DNA of 9,407 nt, taken from the NCBI GenBank assembly GCA_023432235.1, contig JAEYUX010000127.1, forward strand, positions 1 through 9,407. The letters are read 5' to 3'. The DNA is from Actinomycetes bacterium (GTDB lineage Bacteria; Actinomycetota; Actinomycetes; Actinomycetales; Demequinaceae). Positions 1-5,490 of the stretch are shown one piece after another. Each line of letters starts with the position of its first letter. Positions within the stretch are counted from its first letter, which is position 1. Below the pieces are notes generated by a model. It worked only from the letters and a program-made list of their open reading frames with translations. It was not told the DNA's origin and did not search any database. Position numbers and translations under genes: made by a program.

Positions 1-10
1 GATGCACAAA

Positions 11-36
11 GCCCGGACCCCACGGGGAGTCCGGGC
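11..36 (-). terminator. Hairpin terminator downstream of tRNA-Ser
   Basis: An 8-bp perfect stem (GCCCGGAC at 11-18 with GTCCGGGC at 29-36) can extend by three more C-G pairs past one bulged base. Read on the minus strand it is followed directly by TTTGT. It begins 10 nt beyond the encoded CCA end of the tRNA. The short T run makes it a modest intrinsic terminator. On the plus strand there is no T run. Confidence 0.65.
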
Positions 37-46
37 TGAGGCACGA

Positions 47-135
47 TGGCGGTGACGGTGGGATTTGAACCCACGGAGGCTGTTAACCTCACACGCTTTC
101 GAGGCGTGCTCCTTAGGCCGCTCGGACACGTCACC
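47..135 (-). tRNA. tRNA-Ser (anticodon CGA)
   Basis: The minus strand folds as a class II tRNA. The 7-bp acceptor stem is GGTGACG/CGTCACC (135-129 with 57-51). The anticodon arm has stem CACGC/GCGTG around the loop CTCGAAA, giving anticodon CGA, which reads the serine codon UCG. The long variable arm has a GAGG/CCTC stem, and the T arm is GTGGG-TTCAAAT-CCCAC. The discriminator base is G (position 50), as expected for serine tRNAs. CCA is encoded at 49-47, so the mature body is 50-135. The long variable arm rules out most non-Ser/Leu identities. Confidence 0.97.
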
Positions 136-146
136 TTGCCCGGACG

Positions 147-175
147 AGAATACCCGCCGGTGAGGTCCGCTCCAA
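147..175 (-). promoter_or_regulatory. Probable promoter of tRNA-Ser
   Basis: On the minus strand TTGGAG (175-170) and TATTCT (152-147) are separated by exactly 17 bp, resembling -35 and -10 elements of a housekeeping sigma factor. The -10 ends 11 nt before the tRNA 5' end, which leaves room for a short 5' leader. The -35 matches only TTG of TTGACA. The tRNA is therefore likely transcribed independently of tadA, which lies upstream on the same strand. Confidence 0.5.
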
Positions 176-205
176 ACCGGTGCCAGCGTCGGCCGTGTGC
201 TCGCC

Positions 206-655
206 CTAGCGGCGGGCGTCGAAGAAGTCGCGCAATAACGCCGACGCTTCCTCTTCCAGCACGCCAGCGACCACTTCCACTTTGGCTCCCAGGCGGGCGT
301 CGCGCACCAAATCCCAGCGACTTCCGGTGGCTCCCGCGCGCTCATCCCAGGCACCGATGACGAGCCGGGGGACGCGGGAGGCGAGCACGGCTCCGGCGCA
401 CATGGCGCACGGCTCCAAGGTGACAACAAGGGTGTGGCCGTCGAGCCGCCACGATCCCGCGGCCGACGCTGCCTCACGGAGGGCGAGAACCTCGGCATGG
501 GCGGTGGGGTCCGAGGTCACTTCGCGCTGGTTGTGACCGCGCCCCACCACGTCTCCAGCAGGGGACAAGACGACCGCGCCAACGGGGACATCACCGTGCG
601 CGAGCGCCTCCCTCGCCTCATCGAGAGCGAGTCGCATTGCTGCGAGATCGTCCAT
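206..655 (-). CDS. tadA: tRNA-specific adenosine deaminase TadA
   Basis: This 149-aa cytidine/deoxycytidylate deaminase-fold enzyme is predicted to deaminate A34 to inosine in tRNA-Arg(ACG). The zinc-site motifs are visible: H53-A-E55 (His ligand and proton-shuttle Glu) and P82-C-A-M-C86 (two Cys ligands). The length is typical of bacterial TadA. The ATG at 655 is preferred over the longer open frame to 724 because the extra N-terminal residues are unlike the family. A TAGGTT -10-like hexamer also sits 7 nt before this ATG, fitting a leaderless start, and there is no good Shine-Dalgarno sequence. The gene is divergent from upp with 71 bp between starts. The tRNA downstream is serine-specific and is not the TadA substrate. 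A broader nucleoside or guanine deaminase is possible, but the spacing and size favour TadA. Confidence 0.93.
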   Translation of the reverse strand: MDDLAAMRLALDEAREALAHGDVPVGAVVLSPAGDVVGRGHNQREVTSDPTAHAEVLALREAASAAGSWRLDGHTLVVTLEPCAMCAGAVLASRVPRLVIGAWDERAGATGSRWDLVRDARLGAKVEVVAGVLEEEASALLRDFFDARR

Positions 656-662
656 GCGAGTC

Positions 663-668
663 AACCTA
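663..668 (-). promoter_or_regulatory. -10 element of tadA, leaderless type
   Basis: TAGGTT on the minus strand (TANNNT pattern) is followed by 7 nt (GACTCGC) and then the tadA ATG. In actinobacteria this spacing places the transcription start on or next to the A of ATG. No convincing -35 is seen at 16-18 bp. Confidence 0.5.
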
Positions 669-713
669 GCCGACGTGGGACCGGGGAACCCCCCGCGGGG
701 CCCATGCGCGCTG

Positions 714-719
714 TACCGT
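714..719 (+). promoter_or_regulatory. -10 element of upp, leaderless type
   Basis: TACCGT (TANNNT pattern) is followed by 7 nt (GTCACTC) and then the upp ATG at 727. There is no Shine-Dalgarno sequence before this ATG, and no clear -35. The 10-bp palindrome CCCCGCGGGG (691-700) lies between this element and the divergent tadA element and could be an operator or just GC-rich sequence. Confidence 0.5.
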
Positions 720-726
720 GTCACTC

Positions 727-1362
727 ATGCACCTGCACGTTGCCGATCACCCGCTCATTGATCACAAAGTCACCGTCTTGCGTGACAAGAACACACCGTC
801 GCCCACGTTCCGGTTGCTGGTCGATGAGCTCGTCACCTTATTGGCGTATGAGGCGACGCGGCATGTGCGCGTCGAGGAGCGTGAGGTGGAGACGCCGCTC
901 ACCACCACCGTGGGCACCCGCATCGCGAACCCCACCCCCATCATCGTGCCGATTCTGCGCGCCGGCCTGGGCATGCTCGACGGCATGACGCGGTTGCTGC
1001 CGAGTGCAGAGGTGGGCTTCCTCGGCTTGCTGCGCGACGAAGAGACTCTGGAGGCGGTTACGTATGCGAACCGTCTGCCGGACGACCTCACGGGACGCCA
1101 AGTATTTGTTCTCGATCCGATGCTCGCGACGGGTGGATCACTCGTGGCTGCGATCGAGTATGTGCTCGAGCGCGGCGCAACGGACGTGACGTGCGTGTGC
1201 TTGCTCGCCGCCCCTGAGGGCATCGAGCATGTCCGTCAGGCCGTGGGTGATCGTGCCGACGTCTCCGTGGTGGTCGCGTGCGTCGATGAGAAGCTCAACA
1301 ACGTCGGCTACATCGTGCCCGGCCTGGGTGACGCAGGAGACCGCCTCTACGGCATCGTCTAG
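727..1362 (+). CDS. upp: Uracil phosphoribosyltransferase
   Basis: This 211-aa cytosolic enzyme converts uracil and PRPP to UMP and pyrophosphate in pyrimidine salvage. The N-terminal half carries the conserved stretch VLRDKNTPSPTFR followed by VDELVTLLAYEATR. The PRPP-binding loop is D130-P-M-L-A-T-G-G137-S. The C-terminal uracil-site segment is P198-G-L-G-D-A-G-D-R206. The length is the usual 208-212 aa. The ATG at 727 is chosen over the in-frame GTG at 718 because homologs begin with a short Met-x-x-His-Val-Ala-Asp-His segment and because the -10-like hexamer sits 7 nt before it. The 3' end overlaps the convergent small membrane gene by 4 bp (shared CTAG). Confidence 0.97.
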   Translation: MHLHVADHPLIDHKVTVLRDKNTPSPTFRLLVDELVTLLAYEATRHVRVEEREVETPLTTTVGTRIANPTPIIVPILRAGLGMLDGMTRLLPSAEVGFLGLLRDEETLEAVTYANRLPDDLTGRQVFVLDPMLATGGSLVAAIEYVLERGATDVTCVCLLAAPEGIEHVRQAVGDRADVSVVVACVDEKLNNVGYIVPGLGDAGDRLYGIV

Positions 1363-1559
1363 CGGTTGCGGTAGTTGCGGTCGCGCTCTTGTGCTTCTAG
1401 CCGACGCCGGAGCGTGCGAGCGGCCGCGGCCACGATGCCGACGCTTCCGCCAGCAAGGTAACTACTGAGCGGCAGAGTGCGGCCGATCGCCGCGAAGACG
1501 AGCGCGAGCGCAACGAGCACGGCGACGACCAAAGCGACGTCTCGCAAAAAGAGCTTCAT
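1359..1559 (-). CDS. Small two-segment membrane protein, unknown function
   Basis: This is a 66-aa protein not recognised as a named family. It has a hydrophobic segment at about residues 8-26 (ALVVAVLVALALVFAAIG) and a second, weaker Gly/Ala-rich one at about 33-48. A strongly basic, polar tail follows (RTLRRRLEAQERDRNYRNR), which probably faces the cytoplasm. An AGGA Shine-Dalgarno sequence about 8 nt before the ATG overlaps the TAG stop of the upstream lipoprotein gene (10 bp between the genes), so the two are very likely co-transcribed and perhaps translationally coupled. The stop codon overlaps the upp stop tail to tail. Only 66 codons support it, but the start signal, hydrophobic pattern and operon placement make it credible. 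Confidence 0.72.
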   Translation of the reverse strand: MKLFLRDVALVVAVLVALALVFAAIGRTLPLSSYLAGGSVGIVAAAARTLRRRLEAQERDRNYRNR

Positions 1560-1569
1560 GCCGTGATTC

Positions 1570-2139
1570 CTAGCCCGCGCACTGAGCGAGGTAGGCGTCG
1601 TTGATGCGCTTCTGCGCCGCAGGCTGTTCCGCCACGACTGCTGACGTGGTCTCCGCAGTTGCGAGGGCCTGCGTCTGATCGATGAGCTTGCCGTAGGAGT
1701 TCGCGTTCGACGCGATCTGGGCCATGCCGACGGCGTACAAGGTCCAGTAGTCCGAGAGGACACCGAGGTCATCGGCGATGGTGCCTTCAGCGAGCTCTTG
1801 CGCGGCGTCGAGAGTCGCGATGTACGCGTTTGACGCCTCTTCCGACGTGACTCCAGCAGTGTGAAGGTTGTCGATGTCGCCCTCCGAGGCGCCTTGGGCC
1901 ATTCCTTCGATGGTGGTGAACAACGTGTCGAGGGCGTCCGCGGCGGGCGGAGCGGCCTTCGCCGCTGCCTGCATTGCGTGACAGAAATCCTTGGGCTTGC
2001 CCGGCTCGGCGGAGGCGTCCGATCCATTGGTGGTGGAGCAGGCGGAGACAAGGAGGGCCACGGCAAGCGCGACAGAGGCGACACGTTTCACGGGCCTAGT
2101 GTGGCGCGACTGTGGGCGTGAGGCAAAGTCCGCACTCAT
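1570..2139 (-). CDS. Secreted lipoprotein, helical, unknown function
   Basis: The protein is 189 aa from the chosen ATG. A basic n-region (RPVKR) is followed by a hydrophobic core and the lipobox V-S-A-C (Cys34), so it is predicted to be cleaved by signal peptidase II and lipidated on the outer face of the membrane. The mature part is Ala-rich and mostly helical. It has just two further cysteines, one near its start (D-F-C-H) and one four residues from its end (A-Q-C-A-G), placed to tie the termini by a disulfide. Small actinobacterial lipoproteins with an FC...C pattern are common but uncharacterised. The start is uncertain: alternatives are ATG 2160 (196 aa) and GTG 2091, which would give a classic short signal peptide. 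None has a strong ribosome site. It is first gene of a pair with the small membrane protein and divergent from nrdAB. Confidence 0.82.
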   Translation of the reverse strand: MSADFASRPQSRHTRPVKRVASVALAVALLVSACSTTNGSDASAEPGKPKDFCHAMQAAAKAAPPAADALDTLFTTIEGMAQGASEGDIDNLHTAGVTSEEASNAYIATLDAAQELAEGTIADDLGVLSDYWTLYAVGMAQIASNANSYGKLIDQTQALATAETTSAVVAEQPAAQKRINDAYLAQCAG

Positions 2140-2211
2140 GTCAGACCCCCGCGAGATCATGAAGATGTCCCATCCACCGCAGGAGGAGAAGTGTTAACAG
2201 GTCGGTGCGCT

Positions 2212-2264
2212 TCGTCCACACGACACGCCGAGTTGTGCACACCCTGCCCACAACTTCATGCACA
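2212..2264 (+). promoter_or_regulatory. Cluster of DnaA-box-like 9-mers upstream of nrdAB
   Basis: TCGTCCACA (2212-2220) and TTGTGCACA (2233-2241) each differ by one base from the actinobacterial DnaA box TTGTCCACA. TCATGCACA (2256-2264) differs from TTATCCACA at two positions. All three face the same way with starts 21 and 23 bp apart, about two helical turns. DnaA control of nrdAB is established in E. coli. Here it is an inference from imperfect motifs. Confidence 0.3.
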
Positions 2265-2267
2265 GGA

Positions 2268-2283
2268 CCACTACATCTAGTGG
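2268..2283 (+). promoter_or_regulatory. NrdR box 1
   Basis: CCACTACATCTAGTGG is a near-palindromic 16-mer that matches the NrdR consensus acaCwAtATaTwGtgt at 12 of 16 positions, including ACTA...TAGTG. NrdR is the ATP/dATP-sensing repressor of ribonucleotide reductase genes and binds paired boxes. The position upstream of nrdAB and the partner 32 bp away strengthen the call. Confidence 0.75.
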
Positions 2284-2299
2284 TATGCCTCACGAATGG

Positions 2300-2315
2300 G
2301 GTCCATATGTTGTGG
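2300..2315 (+). promoter_or_regulatory. NrdR box 2
   Basis: GGTCCATATGTTGTGG matches the NrdR consensus at about 10 of 16 positions, best in the ATAT core and the TGTG right half. Its centre is 32 bp from that of box 1, i.e. three helical turns, the spacing seen for paired NrdR sites in other bacteria. A TANNNT hexamer (TATGTT, 2306-2311) lies inside it. Confidence 0.62.
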
Positions 2316-2322
2316 TTTCGCG

Positions 2323-2351
2323 TTGCAATGTCCTCTGAAAAGTTGTACCGT
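2323..2351 (+). promoter_or_regulatory. Candidate nrdAB promoter
   Basis: TTGCAA (2323-2328) and TACCGT (2346-2351) are separated by exactly 17 bp and resemble -35 and -10 elements. Transcription would begin near 2358, just downstream of the two NrdR boxes, leaving a leader of about 140 nt. Other -10-like hexamers exist (TATGTT at 2306 inside NrdR box 2, and TAATAA near 2418), so the true start is not settled. Confidence 0.4.
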
Positions 2352-2369
2352 CAAGTCAGCGCTCGGGCA

Positions 2370-2398
2370 GGTTGCGGGTGACCACGACCCCCGCAACC
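2370..2398 (+). other. Hairpin in the nrdA leader
   Basis: GGTTGCGGG (2370-2378) pairs perfectly with CCCGCAACC (2390-2398) around an 11-nt loop. No T run follows, so it is not an intrinsic terminator. It could stabilise the leader or act in regulation. The rest of the leader up to 2497 shows no cobalamin-riboswitch box or other RNA element that I recognise. A weak TCCT/AGGA pairing (2482-2492) overlaps the nrdA ribosome site. Confidence 0.4.
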
Positions 2399-2497
2399 AG
2401 CCCGCGCGGTCAGGACCTAATAAATCCCCAGCAAGAACCTCACGAAAGTGCGGTCCCACCCTTCCGGCCTCAGGGCCACTGTCCTCGAAGGAGCATC

Positions 2498-5449
2498 GTG
2501 ACGATCACGGAGAACAACGCGGCTGATGTCAATGACGACGTAGCCGCAGCTGTCGCCGACGCCAACCCGCAGCGCAGCGGTATTCACGTCACCAAGCGCG
2601 ACGGGACGCGCGAGCCGTACAACGCGGACCGCATTAACAAGGCAATCGAGAAGGCCGCTGCCGGCCTTCCGGATCAGATTTCCATCACGACGCAGGTGGC
2701 TTCTGAGCTTGCCATCACGCTCTTTGACGGCATCACCACCGAGCAGCTCGACGAAGCAGCGATCGGTGTGGCCGTTCAGAACGTGAAGGACGACCCCCAC
2801 TTCGACATCGTCGCCGCGCGCTTGCTGCGCAAGGTCATCTACAAGCGCGTCCTTGGTGGTTTCGACACCGACCTCGAACTCGCGCTGCTCCACCAGGCAC
2901 GCTTCCCGGGCTACATCCGCGATGCCGTGGAGGAGGGCCTGCTGGACGAGCGCCTCGTCACGCACTTTGACCTCGACGCTCTCGCCGCTGCAATCGACCA
3001 CCAGCGTGACGACAAGCTCAAGTACATCGGCACCATTACGATGCGCAACCGGTACATGATCACCGACCGCCACGGTAAGGCGCTTGAGGTCCCGCAGTAC
3101 TTCTGGATGCGCGTGTCGATGGGTCTGTCGCTCAACGAGGCCGACCCCACGGGTGCCGCGCTGCAGTTCTACGACAAGATCTCGAACCTCGACTACCTGC
3201 CTGCTGGCTCGACGCTCGTGAACGCGGGAACGTCCTACCCGCAGCTGTCCAACTGCTTTGTCATGCAGATGGAAGACGACATGGACCACATCGCCAAGAC
3301 AGTGGGCGATGTCATGTGGCTCACCAAGGGAACGGGTGGCATCGGCCTGTCCGTCACCAAGCTGCGCTCCGAGGGTTCGCCCATCAAGTCGAACAACACG
3401 ACGTCCACCGGCCCCATCCCGTTCATGCACACGATCGACTCGACGCTGCGCGCCGTGTCCCGTGGCGGCAAGAAGTTCGGTGCCCTGTGCTTCTACATGG
3501 AGAACTGGCACATGGACTTCCCGCAGTTCCTCGACCTGCGTCAGAACTCCGGTGACCCGTACCGCCGTACGCGTACCGCCAACACCGCAGTGTGGATCTC
3601 CGATGAGTTCATGAAGCGCGTGCAGAACGATGACGACTGGTACCTCTTCGACCCGGCAGAGGCACCCGACCTCGTCGAGCTCGTCGGCTCTGAGTTCTCC
3701 AAGCGCTACGCGGAGTACATTGCGCTGGCCGAAAGCGGCAAGATGCGCACGTTCAAGAAGATGCGCGCTCGCGAGCAGTACAAGTCGATCCTCATCATGT
3801 TGCAGACCACGTCGCACCCCTGGCTGACGTGGAAGGACACGATCAACCTGCGTGCCCTCAACACGAACACGGGCACGATTCACCTGTCCAACCTCTGCAC
3901 CGAAATTTGCTTGCCGCAGGACCGCGAGAACATCGCTGTTTGCAACCTGGCATCGATCAACCTGTCGGCTCACTACATCGACGGCAAGATCGACTGGGAG
4001 CGCATGCGCACGTCGGCTCGCCTTGCGGTCCGTCAGCTCGACAACCTCGTCGACATCACCTTGTCGTCCGTGCCGGAGTCGGAGCACGCGAACCGTGAGA
4101 ACCGAGCCATTGGCCTCGGAGTCATGGGCTTCACCGACATGACGGAGAAGATGGGTCTCGCATACGAGTCGGAAGAGGCCTACGACCTCATCGACGAGAT
4201 CATGGAGTTCATCTCGTACCACGCAATCAACGAGTCGGCAGATCTCGCTCGCGAGCGTGGCTCGTACACGAATTTCGAGGGATCGGGCTGGTCGGAGGGC
4301 CTCGTGCCCTTCGACACGATCGACCGTGTGGAGAAGGATCGTGGCGTGCCGGTGGCCGTCAACCGCACCACGCGACTCGACTGGGACACGCTGCGTGAGA
4401 AGGTCAAGGGCGGCATGCGCAACGCCACGCTCATGGCCGTCGCACCGACCGCTTCGATTGGTCTTGTGGCCGGCACCACGCCGGGCTTTGACCCGCAGTT
4501 CTCGCAGATCTTCTCCCGTGCCACCTCATCTGGAAAGTTCCTCGAGGTCAACACCAACTTGGTGCGCGACCTGCAGGCGCTCGGCATGTGGGAGCAGGTC
4601 AAGGATGAGTTGCTCGCGGTGCAGGGTGACCTGTCGCTCGTCGACGGCGTGCCGGACCACCTCAAGGAGGTCTACAAGACGTCGTTCCAGCTGTCGCCGT
4701 ATGCGTTCATCGAGGTGGCCGCACGTGCGCAGAAGTGGATTGACCAGGCGATTAGCCGCAACATCTACCTTGAGGACCGTGACGTCGACAACATGATGGC
4801 GCTGTACCAGGCTGCATGGGAGCGAGGCGTGAAGACCACGTACTACCTCCACGTGAAGCCGCGTCACACGGCCGAGCAGTCAACGGTTCGCGTCAACAAG
4901 ACCGAGCGCCTCACCACCCACGGCACCGCCGCGGGCGCAGGTGTGGCGTCGAAGCCCACGGGTGCGGCAGCTCCGGCCAAGCGTGGCTTCGGCGGCTTTG
5001 GGGGCGCCAAGAAGGGATTTGGCGCCGCTGCACCTGCCTCCTCAGCAGCCGCGACCGAATCGATCGAGACGGACGCCCCTGCTGAGGTCGCCACGGCTGA
5101 GGCCACCACGGCTGAGGCACCGACCACCACGCGCTCGATTTCCGTTGCTCCTGCCACGGTGATGTCGGCACTGGCGGCCCAGGCTCTCGCGCCGGCCCCG
5201 AGCGAGCAGCCGCAACTGCCTCCGACCTCGCTGCCGGAGACCAACCCAGCTCCCGAGGCACAGGAGGCGGTCCACCAGACCGTCCCGGAGATCTCGGATG
5301 AACCAGCGACGGACGCGCCCGCGGGTGCAACCGTCCTCGAGGTGATCGGCTCGACCGTGACCTCGCCTGATGGCGACACCGAGATGATCGACGGGGTGGC
5401 ATGCCCGGTTGACCCGATGGAACGCCTCCAGTGCGAGTCCTGCCAGTAG
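2498..5449 (+). CDS. nrdA: Ribonucleoside-diphosphate reductase alpha subunit (class I)
   Basis: The 983-aa catalytic subunit reduces NDPs to dNDPs in the cytoplasm with NrdB. The GTG start at 2498 is preceded by AAGGAG (2488-2493); an open frame extends upstream to 2372 but only from a TTG inside the leader hairpin. An ATP-cone (about 29-118, V-x-K-R-D-G motif) predicts overall dATP inhibition. The ten-stranded barrel follows. It holds the redox pair C253 and C482, the N465-C467-E469 active site (NLCTE, equivalent to E. coli N437/C439/E441) and the radical-relay tyrosines Y782-Y783. Residues about 808-958 form an Ala/Pro/Thr/Glu-rich low-complexity linker with a short Gly-Phe patch. The protein ends in C969 and then C979-E-S-C982-Q, the redox shuttle to thioredoxin or glutaredoxin. 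The linker makes it longer than most homologs. nrdB starts 41 bp after the stop, in one operon. Paired NrdR boxes lie upstream. Confidence 0.96.
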   Translation: MTITENNAADVNDDVAAAVADANPQRSGIHVTKRDGTREPYNADRINKAIEKAAAGLPDQISITTQVASELAITLFDGITTEQLDEAAIGVAVQNVKDDPHFDIVAARLLRKVIYKRVLGGFDTDLELALLHQARFPGYIRDAVEEGLLDERLVTHFDLDALAAAIDHQRDDKLKYIGTITMRNRYMITDRHGKALEVPQYFWMRVSMGLSLNEADPTGAALQFYDKISNLDYLPAGSTLVNAGTSYPQLSNCFVMQMEDDMDHIAKTVGDVMWLTKGTGGIGLSVTKLRSEGSPIKSNNTTSTGPIPFMHTIDSTLRAVSRGGKKFGALCFYMENWHMDFPQFLDLRQNSGDPYRRTRTANTAVWISDEFMKRVQNDDDWYLFDPAEAPDLVELVGSEFSKRYAEYIALAESGKMRTFKKMRAREQYKSILIMLQTTSHPWLTWKDTINLRALNTNTGTIHLSNLCTEICLPQDRENIAVCNLASINLSAHYIDGKIDWERMRTSARLAVRQLDNLVDITLSSVPESEHANRENRAIGLGVMGFTDMTEKMGLAYESEEAYDLIDEIMEFISYHAINESADLARERGSYTNFEGSGWSEGLVPFDTIDRVEKDRGVPVAVNRTTRLDWDTLREKVKGGMRNATLMAVAPTASIGLVAGTTPGFDPQFSQIFSRATSSGKFLEVNTNLVRDLQALGMWEQVKDELLAVQGDLSLVDGVPDHLKEVYKTSFQLSPYAFIEVAARAQKWIDQAISRNIYLEDRDVDNMMALYQAAWERGVKTTYYLHVKPRHTAEQSTVRVNKTERLTTHGTAAGAGVASKPTGAAAPAKRGFGGFGGAKKGFGAAAPASSAAATESIETDAPAEVATAEATTAEAPTTTRSISVAPATVMSALAAQALAPAPSEQPQLPPTSLPETNPAPEAQEAVHQTVPEISDEPATDAPAGATVLEVIGSTVTSPDGDTEMIDGVACPVDPMERLQCESCQ
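4919..5371 (+). other. Low-complexity linker region within nrdA
   Basis: About 150 codons (residues 808-958) encode mostly Ala, Pro, Thr, Glu, Ser and Gly, with the patch RGFGGFGGAKKGFG near the start and repeated A-T-A-E/T-A-E-A units in the middle. It joins the catalytic barrel to the conserved C-terminal cysteines. The frame stays open with no stop, and the cysteine tail is intact, so this is a genuine insertion and not a frameshift. Confidence 0.8.
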
Positions 5450-5490
5450 TCGCGTCGACCGCATAACGATTCGACAGAAAGAAGGCAATG

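Noticed and set aside
1562..2084. Longer minus-strand frame extending the 66-aa membrane protein across the lipoprotein gene
   Set aside because: The extension is Arg/Ser/Pro-rich shadow of the lipoprotein frame. The ATG at 1559 has a ribosome site and begins directly before the hydrophobic segment.
2372..2497. Upstream extension of nrdA to a 1025-residue product
   Set aside because: The start would be a TTG inside the leader hairpin with no ribosome site. The GTG at 2498 has AAGGAG and begins shortly before the ATP-cone.
2284..2497. Possible cobalamin riboswitch in the nrdA leader
   Set aside because: No B12-box-like sequence is present. The enzyme is class I and does not use cobalamin, and paired NrdR boxes already explain the control.
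2417..4222. 601-codon open frame on the minus strand opposite nrdA
   Set aside because: It is a shadow of nrdA caused by high GC content. Its composition is Val/Arg/His-rich without recognisable motifs, while the plus strand has an intact reductase.
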